Assembly: GCA_015231925.1 (NCBI GenBank)
Contig: JADGAQ010000011.1
Span: 1 to 47,421 of the forward strand
DNA: 47,421 nt
Reading direction: 5' to 3'
From: Magnetococcales bacterium
Lineage (GTDB): Bacteria > Pseudomonadota > Magnetococcia > Magnetococcales > JADGAQ01
The notes under the pieces: generated by a model
Told to the model about the DNA's origin: nothing
Database searches by the model: none
What the model saw: the letters and a program-made list of their open reading frames with translations, nothing else
Made by a program: the position numbers and the translations under genes
In this document: one piece after another, positions 1 to 8,918 of the stretch
Layout of the letters: each line of letters begins with the position of its first letter
Position numbering within the stretch: the stretch's first letter is position 1

Positions 1-1018
1 GCCGACGGGCCACCAGAGGATCCAGCAGCGGCCAGAGCAGATTACCCAGCAGGCCCGAACCCTTGCCTTGTTGCGAGAGAAAACGCCGCCAGCCGATGAC
101 CTGGGCCAGGGCCACCAGTTGTCTCATGGCCCAGGAGGCCCCCTGCAGCCGTTTTTCCACCTCCGCGTGGATGCGTTCGTAAATGCGCGGCACCGATATC
201 AATACCGTGGGACGCAGGGTCACCAGGTCCTCTCCCAGGGTGGCGATGGAACGGGCGTAAGCCACCTGGGAGCCGGCCATCATGGGCAGATAGTAACCGG
301 CGGTCCTCTCCAGGGCGTGGGAAAGGGGAAGAAAGGAGAGAAACAGATCCTCCCGATAGGCGGGTACGTAACGCAGGGCGTTGAAGGCGTCCGCCAGGAG
401 ATTGCGGTGGGAGAGCATCACCCCCTTCGGACGACCGGTGGTCCCGGAGGTATAGATCAGGGTGGCCAGTTGGTAGCCGTCGCGCACGGTCTGCTGAAAG
501 CTGTGGGCTGCTTCGGGCAGCCACTGACGGGCCAGGATGACCTCCCCGCCGGACTCCGGTTCCGTGTTCAGCAGCGCCACGATGCGCAAGGCGCTCCCCA
601 GCTCGCTACGATAGGGTTGCAAGGCGGTCAGGGAGGCGGTATCGTCGATCACCAGAAGCCTCGCCTCGCTGTTTTTCAGCATGTAGACCACGTTTTCCGC
701 CCGGTCGTGGCTGTAGAGGGGCACCACCACCAAACCGAGGCCAAGGGCCGCCATGTCCACCGCGACCCACTCCCAACGGTTGCGCATCTGGATGGCCACC
801 CGGTCTCCGGGTTGCAGTCCCTCCCGCGCCATGGCGGCCTGCCAGCGCCCCGCTTCCCGGGCCACCTCGGCCCAGGTCATGGTATACCAGACCGCCAGAC
901 TTTCGTCATATTGATGATAGGCGACGCTGTGCGGCGTCTCCCGGACCCGCTCCTTGAGCAGATCACCGAGGGCAAAGACCCGCCAGGGGGCCGTGATATC
1001 CAGGGTTCCCCTTTTCAT
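1..1018 (-). CDS. Long-chain acyl-CoA ligase (AMP-forming), 3' end outside window
   Basis: Activates free fatty acids to acyl-CoA with ATP, the entry step to beta-oxidation. 339 codons lie in the window before the left edge cuts the gene. The AMP-binding P-loop signature YTSGTTGRPKGVMLSHRN is at residues 189-206, followed by LSFLPLSHALER and a long-chain ligase-like stretch (SVPRIYERIHAEVEKRL). The family is the long-chain (FAA1-like) type rather than E. coli FadD proper, so I give no symbol. The start at 1018 is set by a strong GGGAGGTGAG ribosome site a few bases upstream. The first 56 bases overlap the end of fadJ, so it is the last gene seen of the fad operon and is probably translationally coupled. 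Adenylation function is well supported; substrate chain length is inferred. Confidence 0.9.
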   Translation of the reverse strand, partial: MKRGTLDITAPWRVFALGDLLKERVRETPHSVAYHQYDESLAVWYTMTWAEVAREAGRWQAAMAREGLQPGDRVAIQMRNRWEWVAVDMAALGLGLVVVPLYSHDRAENVVYMLKNSEARLLVIDDTASLTALQPYRSELGSALRIVALLNTEPESGGEVILARQWLPEAAHSFQQTVRDGYQLATLIYTSGTTGRPKGVMLSHRNLLADAFNALRYVPAYREDLFLSFLPLSHALERTAGYYLPMMAGSQVAYARSIATLGEDLVTLRPTVLISVPRIYERIHAEVEKRLQGASWAMRQLVALAQVIGWRRFLSQQGKGSGLLGNLLWPLLDPLVARR

Positions 1019-3089
1019 GTCTCACCTCCCATTGCGGCAGACGTTCCAGTAATTGGGCATCCGCCCACCCTGGATCGGGTTGAAAACGCTGCCCGTATTT
1101 CTGATGGAGTTTTTCCAGTACGCGGCAGGCCGGTTCCGGGCCACGATTGGCCAGATAGCGCATGGGGCCGCCCCGGAACGGGGCGAAACCGGTGCCGAAG
1201 ACCACGCCGGCATCCAGCAGATCGGCATCTTCCACCAGCCCCTCCCGCAGACAGGCCACCGCTTCGTTGCACAGGGCCAGGAAGAGGCGATCTTCCATCT
1301 CTTCGGGTGGGGTGCCCGGAAACGCCACGCGGCACTCCTTCTTCTGTTTGCCCTGATACCGGTAGAAGCCCTGGCCGCTCTTGCGCCCCAGATGGCCCGC
1401 CGCGACCATGTCTCTCAGGTACTGGGGCAGATGCCGTTCTCCCGAGTGTTTCTCGAAGTTGTTGGCCACCGAGAGGCAGATGTCCAGCCCGACGGTATCG
1501 GCCAACTCCAGTGGGCCCATGGGCATGCCGAATTGCAGGGCCATGGCATCCACCACCGGTGGAGGGGCCCCTTCCGCAACCAGCAGGAAGGCCTCCAGCA
1601 GGTAGGGCATCAATACCCGGTTGACCAGAAAACCGGGGCTGCTTTTCACCGGCAGGGGCAGACGGTTGATGCGCTGTCCGAAGCGGCAGCCCGCCGCCAC
1701 CACCTCCGGGGAGGTATGACGCCCGTGGACCACCTCCAGCAGCTCCATGCAGGCCACCGGATTGAAGAAGTGCAGCCCCAGGAAGCGTTCCGGGCGCTCC
1801 AGCACACTGGCGATCTCCTCCAGGGGAATGCTGGAGGTGTTGGTGGCCAGCAGGGCCCCGGGTTTCATCCTCGGTTCCAGGTTTTTGCACAGGTTCTGTT
1901 TGGCTTGCAGATTTTCGAAAATGGCCTCGATGACCACATCCGCCTTGGCCACCCCGTCGCCGTGGGGATCGGGGATGAGGCGGTCCAGGGCGTCGCGGAC
2001 CAGTCGGGGCTCCCGCAGTTTGGCGGTGAAGAGGCCGGCGGCGCGTGCCACGGCTCGGGCCACGGCGGGCAGATTCTGGTCCTGCAGCGTGACCCGCAGG
2101 CCTTGCAGGGCGCACCAGGCGGCGATGTCGCCCCCCATGACGCCGGCTCCGATGACGTGTACCGCCTTGGGGTCGAAGGGGCTCTCCCGCCCCAGTCCCT
2201 TCATGCGATCCCGCAGACCGAAGAGATGTACCAGGTTGCCGGAGGTTTCGCCGACCATCAGCCGGGCCACCGAGTCGGCCTCTTCCACCAGCATGCCTTG
2301 GGTGTCGCCGCCCCGGCGCCAGAGATCCAGCACGGCGAAGGGTGCGGGATAGTGGGCTTGGCGCACCCGTTTGGCCGTTTGGCCTCGCAGCCAGGGGGTG
2401 AGCAGGTGGCGCACGGGCCAACTGTTGGCCAGACGATGCAGCCTGGAGGGTGTTTTGGGAGCGGGCGGGTTTACCAACAACCGGTTCACGGCCTGTTCCG
2501 CGTAACGCGGAGCGGTCACGATATCCACCAGCCCGAGCTTGAGGGCGGCCTTGGCGTGAAGGGTGCGCCCGGTCAGGATCAGGTCCAGAGCGGGCAGGGG
2601 GCCGATGAGCCGGGGTAGGCGCACCGTGCCGCCGAAACCGGGATGGATGCCGAGTTTGACTTCGGGCAGACCCAGACGGGTGGCGGGATCGTCCACGGCG
2701 ACGCGGTAACGGCAACACAAGGCCAGTTCCAGTCCGCCGCCGAGGCAGAAGCCCCGGATCAGCGCCACGCTGGGGAAGGGCAGGGTATCGAGTTTGTGGA
2801 AGATGGGCAGCGCCCGGCGAATGGCGAGGCGGGCCTGCTCCTCATTTTCCAGGGTGACGAACTCCTTCACGTCGGCTCCGGCGATGAAGCCCGATTTCTT
2901 GGCGGACTGGATCACCAGCGCCGCCGGCTGCCGGGCGATGATGGCCTCCAGAGCCTCGTCGAGTTCCGCCAGCACCTCTCCGGAGAGGACGTTGGCGGAA
3001 CCGTTGGCGTAATCGGCGTTCAACCAGACCACCGTCTCCCCTTCGAAGCGGGCGTTCCAGTGGCGACCGGTAAAGAATTGGCTGTCCAT
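963..3089 (-). CDS. fadJ: Fatty oxidation complex alpha subunit FadJ (enoyl-CoA hydratase / 3-hydroxyacyl-CoA dehydrogenase)
   Basis: Bifunctional beta-oxidation enzyme of 708 residues, close to the E. coli FadJ length. The N-terminal crotonase domain (about residues 1-190) shows FIAGADVKEF, GFCLGGGLELALCCR and LPEVKLGIHPGFGGT. The C-terminal dehydrogenase (from about residue 300) has the Rossmann motif GAGVMGGDIAAWCALQG, the ATNTSSIPLEEIA segment and the catalytic-histidine region GLHFFNPV. ATG 3089 was chosen because the crotonase domain begins directly after it; the reading frame stays open further upstream, across fadI, but that part is non-coding. It starts 11 bases after the fadI stop and its end overlaps the acyl-CoA ligase start. 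FadI is the expected thiolase partner. High certainty; fadJ rather than fadB is suggested by the pairing with FadI. Confidence 0.95.
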   Translation of the reverse strand: MDSQFFTGRHWNARFEGETVVWLNADYANGSANVLSGEVLAELDEALEAIIARQPAALVIQSAKKSGFIAGADVKEFVTLENEEQARLAIRRALPIFHKLDTLPFPSVALIRGFCLGGGLELALCCRYRVAVDDPATRLGLPEVKLGIHPGFGGTVRLPRLIGPLPALDLILTGRTLHAKAALKLGLVDIVTAPRYAEQAVNRLLVNPPAPKTPSRLHRLANSWPVRHLLTPWLRGQTAKRVRQAHYPAPFAVLDLWRRGGDTQGMLVEEADSVARLMVGETSGNLVHLFGLRDRMKGLGRESPFDPKAVHVIGAGVMGGDIAAWCALQGLRVTLQDQNLPAVARAVARAAGLFTAKLREPRLVRDALDRLIPDPHGDGVAKADVVIEAIFENLQAKQNLCKNLEPRMKPGALLATNTSSIPLEEIASVLERPERFLGLHFFNPVACMELLEVVHGRHTSPEVVAAGCRFGQRINRLPLPVKSSPGFLVNRVLMPYLLEAFLLVAEGAPPPVVDAMALQFGMPMGPLELADTVGLDICLSVANNFEKHSGERHLPQYLRDMVAAGHLGRKSGQGFYRYQGKQKKECRVAFPGTPPEEMEDRLFLALCNEAVACLREGLVEDADLLDAGVVFGTGFAPFRGGPMRYLANRGPEPACRVLEKLHQKYGQRFQPDPGWADAQLLERLPQWEVRHEKGNPGYHGPLAGLCPR

Positions 3090-3100
3090 ATTCCCCTCCT

Positions 3101-4411
3101 TCAGACCGCTTGCAGCATCATGGCTCCGCCCTGGCCCCCGCCGATGCAGAGGGAGGCGACGCCGCGGCTGCCTTGGCCCGCCTGTTTCAACTGGTGGGCC
3201 AGGTGCAGGATGATGCGGGCTCCGCTGGCTCCCACGGGATGTCCGATGCTGATGGCTCCCCCGTCCACGTTGAGCCGTTGCGGATCGATGCGACCCAGGG
3301 GCGCGTCCCGTCCCAGTTCGGTTTGGCAGTAGCTCTCGTCGGCCAGGGCTTCGACACAGGCCAGCACCTGGGCGGCGAAGGCTTCGTTGATCTCCCAGAG
3401 GTCGATGTCGTCCAGGTTCAGTCCGGTTTTGCGCAGCAGCTTGTCGATGGCGTGAACCGGTCCCAGCCCCATCTGCTCCGGGGCCACCCCGGCCCAGACG
3501 GCGGGGTCGAGCTGGGCCAGGGGTTGCAGTCCGTGGCGTGCCACCGCCTCCTCGCTGGCCAGCAGCAGCCAGCAGGCCCCGTCGGTGATCTGGGCGCTGT
3601 TGCCGGCGGTGAGAAGGCCGTAAGTGCGATCGAAGACCGGCTTGAGCTGGGAGAGGGACTCCAGACTGGAGTTGCGTCGCAGTCCCTGGTCTTCCGGGAA
3701 GAGCTGTCCTTCCCGGTCCATCAGGGGCACCAGTTCTGCGGCCAGGGAGCCCTTGTCCACAGCCTGACCCAGGCGGGCATGGCTTTGCAGGGCGAAGCGA
3801 TCCATGCTGTCCCGGGCGATGTTGAAACGGTGGGCCAAAATTTCGGCGGTCTGACCCATGGAAAGACCGACGGTCGGATCGGTCAGACCCCGCAGAAGCA
3901 CCACCACCGGGTTGAGCCAGGCGGGACGCAGGGCTGCCAGGGCCTTGAGCTTCTCCACCCAGGTGCGACTGCCCCGCCAGCGTCCCAGCCAGTCCACCAG
4001 CTCCGGGCTCCATTGCAGGGGGGCGTGGCTCATGGCTTCGGTACCGCCGGCCAGGATCAGGTCCGCCATGCCCAGGGCGATGCTTCGCGCTGCCGTATCC
4101 ACCGCCTGCATGCCGGAAGCGCAGTTGCGTTGCACCGTCATGGCGGTCACCTGTTTCGGACAGCCCATGCGCAGGGCCGCCACCCGGGCCACGTTGGCTT
4201 CGTCCGGGGACGGTACCACACAGCCCAGAATGACCTCGTCCAGATCCCCCGGCTCCAGGGGCTGACGCAGCAGCAGCAGCCGTCCGCTCAAGGCGGCCAG
4301 ATCGGCGGCGCTGAAGGGGTTGCGGGCTCCGGCCACCTTCAGGAAGGGTGTGCGGCACCCGTCCACCAGGTAGACCGGGCGTCGATTGTCGTGGTTCGGG
4401 CTGCTGTTCAT
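3101..4411 (-). CDS. fadI: Acetyl-CoA acyltransferase (3-ketoacyl-CoA thiolase) FadI
   Basis: Thiolase of 436 residues that cleaves 3-ketoacyl-CoA in the last step of each beta-oxidation turn. Family signatures are complete. The nucleophilic cysteine is in NCASGMQA (Cys97), and LAGGTEAMSHAP, INEAFAAQ, GHPVGASGARI and the second active-site cysteine in CIGGGQGGAM follow. The length and the insert around residues 130-175 fit the FadI branch better than FadA. A GAGGGAGG ribosome site precedes ATG 4411, and that ATG overlaps the fadE stop as ATGA, so translation is coupled to fadE. The gene is followed after 11 bases by fadJ, its expected complex partner. No defects are visible. Confidence 0.95.
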   Translation of the reverse strand: MNSSPNHDNRRPVYLVDGCRTPFLKVAGARNPFSAADLAALSGRLLLLRQPLEPGDLDEVILGCVVPSPDEANVARVAALRMGCPKQVTAMTVQRNCASGMQAVDTAARSIALGMADLILAGGTEAMSHAPLQWSPELVDWLGRWRGSRTWVEKLKALAALRPAWLNPVVVLLRGLTDPTVGLSMGQTAEILAHRFNIARDSMDRFALQSHARLGQAVDKGSLAAELVPLMDREGQLFPEDQGLRRNSSLESLSQLKPVFDRTYGLLTAGNSAQITDGACWLLLASEEAVARHGLQPLAQLDPAVWAGVAPEQMGLGPVHAIDKLLRKTGLNLDDIDLWEINEAFAAQVLACVEALADESYCQTELGRDAPLGRIDPQRLNVDGGAISIGHPVGASGARIILHLAHQLKQAGQGSRGVASLCIGGGQGGAMMLQAV

Positions 4412-6723
4412 GCCGCTTCCTCCCTCATCAAATGAGCTGTTGCAAAGGCATCCACTTGGATTACCCGCCGGCGCAGGACTTCTGCCCGCTTGATGGCGGC
4501 TGCTTCGGTTTCGGCGATCAGGTTGGCCTGCAGGGCCTTCTCCAGGGAGAGGGGACCGGGCAGACCGAGGGTCTCCTGCAGATGCCGGAGTTTGCGTTCC
4601 ACGGGCTCGGCGTTGAGGGTGGCTTGCAGGGCCTCTTCCAGATCCGCCAGGGCTTCTCCGGCAAAGGTCGGCAGGAAGATGCCTTCGGTCAGACGATTGC
4701 GCAGGGCCCCCGGCGTCATGACCAGCTCGGCAAGTTGCAGGGTCAGCTTGTCACTCGGAGGCTGACAAAAGGCTCCCCACGGCAGGGCCAGCCTTTTCAG
4801 CAGACGACCCATGTACGGCAGGGGGAAGTTGTCCAGAAAGCCGGTCAGGGACTCCTGGGCATGATGGGTCAGGTGGGTCAGAGACCACTCCGCCAGGGGG
4901 CGCTCCTCTTCGAGCTGTCCCCGATCATGGTATTGCTTCAGCACGGCGGAAGCGAAATAGAGGTCGGAGAGCATGTCCGCCAACCGCCCCGAGAGGGCCT
5001 CCCGGCGTTTCAGGCTGCCGCCCAGCACCAGCAGGGCCAGATCGGCCACCAGGGCGAAGAGGGTGGTGAGGCGGTTGAGCTTGCGGACCAGCTGGGCCTG
5101 CCAGCCGTCGAAGGGCACGGCTTGCAGTCTGCCTCCGGTCAGCCCGTGCCATGCGGTGCGCAGGCCGTTGCCCAGGGCGAAGCGGACATGGCTCCAGAAG
5201 GCCTTGTCGAAATCGATCAGCCCCTGACGGGGATCGGCATGATCCAGAGCGGCCAGCTCCTTGAGCAGGAAGGGGTGGGCCCGGATGGCCCCCTGCCCGA
5301 AGACGATGAGAGTGCGGGTGAGGATGTTGGCGCCCTCCACGGTGATGCCCACCGGGATGGATTGATAGACCGGGGCCAGCAGATTGCGCGGACCCCGGCA
5401 GATGCCCGCGCCGCCCAGGATATCCATGGCGTCGTTGATCACCCGGCGCATGCGCTCGGTCTGCTGGTATTTGGTCAGGGCGGAGATTACCGAGGGCTTT
5501 TCCCCGCCATCGACGGCGCTGGCGGTCAGACGACGGGCTGCCTCCATGAGATAGACCTGACCGGCCATGCGTCCCAGCACTTCGGCGACGCCTTCGAAAC
5601 GGCCCACCGGCAGTTTGAACTGTCGCCGCACCCGGGCATAGGCCCCGGCAACCCGAACGGCCAGTTTGGCGCCGCCGGTGCTGAGGGCCGGCAGGGAGAT
5701 GGAGCGTCCTTCCGCCAGGCAGTCCATCAGCATGCGCCAGCCGTTTCCGGCCTGCTGCGGTCCGCCGATGATCATCTCCAGGGGCAGAAAGACCTCGCGG
5801 CCCTCCGTGGGGCCGTTCTGGAAGGGCACGCCCATGGGATCGTGGCGGGCCCCGATGACCATGCCCGGCGTGCCCACCGGCACCAGGGCCAGGGTGATGC
5901 CACGATCGCTCTCTTCACCCAGCAGGTGGTCGGGGTCTTCCAGGCGGAAGGCCAGTCCCAGCACCGTGGCCACCGGTCCCAGGGTGATGTAGCGTTTGTT
6001 CCAGTTCAGGCGCATGCCCAGAACCTCGCGCCCTTGGTAGCGGCCCCGGCAGACCACGCCCCGGTCGGGAATGGAGCTGGCGTCGGAACCGGCTTCGGGG
6101 CCGGTGAGGGCGAAACAGGGGATCTCCAGCCCCGCAGCCAGGCGGGGCAGATAGTGGTTCTTCTGTTCGGTGGTGCCGTAGTGGCGAATGAGTTCCGCCG
6201 GTCCCAGGGAGTTGGGCACCATGATGGTGACGGCGGCGGTGACGCTGCGGCTGGAGACCTTCAGGACCACCGCCGAGTGGGCCATGGCCGAAAAGCCCAG
6301 CCCGCCGTACTCCCGGGGAATGACCATGCCGAAGAAGCGGTTCTCCTTGATGAAGCTCCAGACCTGGGGCGGCAGGTCATGGTCCACGGCGTTGATCTTC
6401 CAGTCGTCGAGCATGCGGCACAAGGTTTCAACCGGACCGTCCAGGAAAGCCTGCTCCTGCGGCGAAAGCGGCGGCATGGGACGCTGCATCAGGCTTTGCC
6501 AGTCGGGTATTCCGCCGAAGATCTCCCGGTCCCACCAGACCGTGCCGGCTTCCAGCGCCTCCTTTTCCGTGGCGGAGATCGGTGGCAGGGCCCGGCGGAA
6601 GAGATCCTTCAGGGGGCGGGAGAGAAAGCGGCGACGCAAATCGGGCGTCAGCAGGGTCGAGGCGGCCACAACCCCGCCGAGGGAAGCCGCCAGAGTCAAC
6701 AGGCTGGTCAGAGTTACTGGCAT
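4408..6723 (-). CDS. fadE: Acyl-CoA dehydrogenase FadE
   Basis: First oxidation step of beta-oxidation: FAD-dependent acyl-CoA dehydrogenation, with electrons passed to ETF. The protein has 771 residues; E. coli FadE has 814. Residues 1-25 form a hydrophobic segment consistent with membrane association. GTVWWDREIFGGIPDW, IPREYGGLGFSA, IPCFALTGPEAGSDA and ILGGAGICRGPRN follow the FadE pattern, and the long C-terminal extension (DUF1974-like) is present. ATG 6723 is preferred over the GTG one codon upstream because it forms a TGATG junction with the stop of the upstream hydrolase gene and has a GGGGG tract at suitable distance. etfB and etfA, encoding its probable electron acceptor, lie about 24 kb away. 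Confidence 0.94.
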   Translation of the reverse strand: MPVTLTSLLTLAASLGGVVAASTLLTPDLRRRFLSRPLKDLFRRALPPISATEKEALEAGTVWWDREIFGGIPDWQSLMQRPMPPLSPQEQAFLDGPVETLCRMLDDWKINAVDHDLPPQVWSFIKENRFFGMVIPREYGGLGFSAMAHSAVVLKVSSRSVTAAVTIMVPNSLGPAELIRHYGTTEQKNHYLPRLAAGLEIPCFALTGPEAGSDASSIPDRGVVCRGRYQGREVLGMRLNWNKRYITLGPVATVLGLAFRLEDPDHLLGEESDRGITLALVPVGTPGMVIGARHDPMGVPFQNGPTEGREVFLPLEMIIGGPQQAGNGWRMLMDCLAEGRSISLPALSTGGAKLAVRVAGAYARVRRQFKLPVGRFEGVAEVLGRMAGQVYLMEAARRLTASAVDGGEKPSVISALTKYQQTERMRRVINDAMDILGGAGICRGPRNLLAPVYQSIPVGITVEGANILTRTLIVFGQGAIRAHPFLLKELAALDHADPRQGLIDFDKAFWSHVRFALGNGLRTAWHGLTGGRLQAVPFDGWQAQLVRKLNRLTTLFALVADLALLVLGGSLKRREALSGRLADMLSDLYFASAVLKQYHDRGQLEEERPLAEWSLTHLTHHAQESLTGFLDNFPLPYMGRLLKRLALPWGAFCQPPSDKLTLQLAELVMTPGALRNRLTEGIFLPTFAGEALADLEEALQATLNAEPVERKLRHLQETLGLPGPLSLEKALQANLIAETEAAAIKRAEVLRRRVIQVDAFATAHLMREEAA

Positions 6724-7757
6724 CACACACCCCCTTTTCCCGGATGGAAATGACCTCTCCAGCGTCGGCCCGTCACGCTGGACCAGAGTTTGGCGAAGCC
6801 GGAATCACTGCTGCAGGGATCTCTCTGCCAGCGCCAGGCCCAGTTTGCGCTGTAACCCTGCAGAGGGGACTTCCAGGAGTGAACCCGCTCTCTCCAGGTG
6901 AGCGCCGCTTGCGGCTTCTCCTCCTGGCCGGTCTCGTTCTCCGCGTAACAATCCCCTTCCATGTTGCAGACCACCCCCTCCGTGGCCCAGGGGAAGTTGC
7001 GGTAGTTGCTCAGGTCGTCGCCCCCCAGCAGGGGGTATTTGACGATCTGAAAGTAGGGCGATACGTCGAAATCCCGCGGGGTGAAGAGTCGGAAGTTGCG
7101 CGGGTAGAGTCGCAGCATGCCGGTTTGATCGCGCTGAATGACCGGCAGAATGGGAAAACGCACCGCCATGAAGGCCTGGGCCAGCATGGAGGAGCAGACG
7201 GCACGGGTTTGCGGACCCGGATTGTGCTGGAACAGACTCGATCCCCAGCGCCGGGGCAGGATCGAATAGGGCAGAAGGAAGCGGGCCAGATCCACGATCT
7301 GGCGAATGTTGTAAGAGAGCCCCAGCATGCCGGCGGCGTAGTGGATCACCGCCTGGGTGTCCACCGGGCTGATGCCCGTGGGGCGGGCGATGCGCAGGTG
7401 GTTGAGGCGGTACTTGGCCAGGGAGGAAACCACCGTGCCCCGGTCCATGAGGGCCTCGATGATCAGGGGTTCGTCGGGGCTCTCCTCCCAGAAGCCGGCG
7501 ATGCGGTTGCGCAACCCTTCGTCCGCGATCCGGTTCAGCCGTCCGATATAGAGAGCGGCGTGGGACCAGGGACTTTGGGTGATGATCTTGATCACCTCGC
7601 TGACATGGCTCTTGCCTTCCACCAGGATGACATCACCCGGTCGGATGGCGGCGCATAAGCGATCGTAATTGCAGAGAGGCATCCCTTGAGGTGGTTTTTC
7701 TTCGCTCAGCCACCGTAATATCCGGTCATACCCCCATTTTCCCAGCCCCCGTGACAT
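6723..7757 (-). CDS. YiiX/YebB-like NlpC/P60 superfamily hydrolase (permuted papain fold)
   Basis: 344-residue protein of the YiiX-like branch of the NlpC/P60 superfamily. In these circularly permuted papain-fold proteins the catalytic His precedes the Cys. Visible candidates are His66 in SPWSHAALYIG, Glu101 in LIIEALMDRG and Cys188 in RAVCSSMLAQAF; RPGDVILVEG at residues 39-48 is the usual beta-strand lead-in. Known relatives include lipid- or peptide-bond hydrolases, and the substrate here is unknown. ATG 7757 has a GAGGGAGGGG ribosome site. Its stop shares one base with the fadE start, making it the first gene of the fad operon, so a role in releasing or handling acyl chains is a reasonable inference. 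No signal peptide is visible. Confidence 0.75.
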   Translation of the reverse strand: MSRGLGKWGYDRILRWLSEEKPPQGMPLCNYDRLCAAIRPGDVILVEGKSHVSEVIKIITQSPWSHAALYIGRLNRIADEGLRNRIAGFWEESPDEPLIIEALMDRGTVVSSLAKYRLNHLRIARPTGISPVDTQAVIHYAAGMLGLSYNIRQIVDLARFLLPYSILPRRWGSSLFQHNPGPQTRAVCSSMLAQAFMAVRFPILPVIQRDQTGMLRLYPRNFRLFTPRDFDVSPYFQIVKYPLLGGDDLSNYRNFPWATEGVVCNMEGDCYAENETGQEEKPQAALTWRERVHSWKSPLQGYSANWAWRWQRDPCSSDSGFAKLWSSVTGRRWRGHFHPGKGGV

Positions 7758-8090
7758 GGCCCCCTCCCTCGAAAGGTCCATAGGGCAATCCCTCGCGTTA
7801 CCAGACTCCGTTTTTTTGCGGTTGCAACATACATCCCATTGATATTCCGGATTATTCTGTTTACCCAGTTCGACAAATTTTGCACAAGATCGTTTCATGT
7901 GGGTATGAATTATTCTTTCTGCGTCGCATAAATTATCTACTTGAAAAAACAGGTGAATTTTGCATTGCACCAGGTCTCGTCGCGGTGAAGATCCCGCCGG
8001 CCCCCGGACAGGGTGGGTGGATGCGGCAGGAGAAGTGTCGTAATATGGGCAATGCGGGATCTTTGGGGACGAACGGTCGGATGGAGTGCG
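7758..8090. other. Divergent intergenic region between the fad operon and the ymdB-like gene
   Basis: 333 bp separating two divergent transcription units. The part from about 7800 to 7960 is clearly richer in A and T than its surroundings, as expected for a promoter region. One plus-strand candidate is TTGCAC (7880-7885) with an 18-base spacer to TATGAA (7904-7909). I could not find a convincing minus-strand promoter or a recognisable FadR-type operator by eye. Open frames crossing the region have no ribosome sites and no recognisable protein, so I see no gene here. Confidence 0.5.
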
Positions 8091-8906
8091 ATGCAGCCTT
8101 TTGCCATACTGATGTTGGGGGATGTGGTCGGAAAGAGCGGACGCCAGGCGCTGGCCCGGCATCTGCCCCGGTTGAAGGCCTCGCTGGGGGTGGACATGGT
8201 CATTGTCAACGGTGAAAATGCCGCCAATGGCATGGGGCTCACCCCCAAGATTGCCGACGAACTCTTTGCCGCCGGGGTGGATGTGTTGACCTCGGGCAAT
8301 CATATCTGGCGATTTCGGGAGATCGTCGACTATCTGAAGCGGCAGCCCCGCCTGTTGCGACCGGCCAACTATCCACCGACCACGCCGGGGGTTGGCAGTT
8401 GGGTCTGGATCTCCCGCGAGGGGGTGCGGGTGGGGGTGATCAATCTGCTGGGCCGCACCTTCATGGATGCCGCGGACTGCCCCTTCGCCTGTGTGGATCG
8501 TCTGCTGAGCGCCTGGGAACAGGAGCGGGCCTGCGATCTGGTGGTGGTGGACTTCCATGCCGAGGCCACCTCCGAAAAGAATGCCATGGGCTATTACCTG
8601 GATGGTCGGGTCACCGCCGTGGTGGGAACCCATACCCACATTCCCACCGCCGATGCCCGCCGCCTGCCACGGGGCAGCGGATTCATCACCGATGTGGGCA
8701 TGAGCGGTTGCTACCAGTCGGTCATTGGTGTCACCGTGGAGAGTGTGCTGCCGGGATTTCTGACCCGCATGCCGGTGCGTTTCGAAACCGCCGAGGGGGA
8801 GGCCACCCTGTGCGGCGTCAAGATTGTGGCCATGGTGGGTTCCGTGGGTTGTCTCTCCATGGAACCGGTGCGATTTGGTCCGGATTTATCAGCTACCCAT
8901 CCTTGA
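8091..8906 (+). CDS. TIGR00282/YmdB-family metallophosphoesterase
   Basis: 271-residue calcineurin-like phosphoesterase of the YmdB family; the Bacillus member hydrolyses 2',3'-cyclic mononucleotides. The metal-binding motifs are all visible: LGDVVGKSGR near the N-terminus, VNGENAANG, TSGNHIW, DFHAEATSEK, VGTHTHIPTAD and TDVGMSG. ATG 8091 is chosen because it opens directly into the family N-terminus (MQPFAILMLGDVVG) and has GGAG about five bases upstream; the open frame further upstream has no family residues. It lies 12 bases before the purC ATG, so the two are probably co-transcribed. Family assignment is firm; the physiological substrate is not. Confidence 0.9.
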   Translation: MQPFAILMLGDVVGKSGRQALARHLPRLKASLGVDMVIVNGENAANGMGLTPKIADELFAAGVDVLTSGNHIWRFREIVDYLKRQPRLLRPANYPPTTPGVGSWVWISREGVRVGVINLLGRTFMDAADCPFACVDRLLSAWEQERACDLVVVDFHAEATSEKNAMGYYLDGRVTAVVGTHTHIPTADARRLPRGSGFITDVGMSGCYQSVIGVTVESVLPGFLTRMPVRFETAEGEATLCGVKIVAMVGSVGCLSMEPVRFGPDLSATHP

Positions 8907-8918
8907 GGACGTTTGACG

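Noticed and set aside
3090-4358. Upstream extension of the fadJ frame across fadI
   Set aside because: The extension is Arg/Gly/Ser-rich with no homology, while fadI is complete in another frame. The crotonase domain starts at ATG 3089.
4348-6753. Long open frame antisense to fadE
   Set aside because: Shadow of a GC-rich gene; composition is Gly/Gln/His-rich and no family features are present, while fadE on the other strand is complete.
7880-8215. Small plus-strand frame before the ymdB-like gene
   Set aside because: It overlaps the start of the phosphoesterase in another frame, lacks a ribosome site and shows no conserved features.
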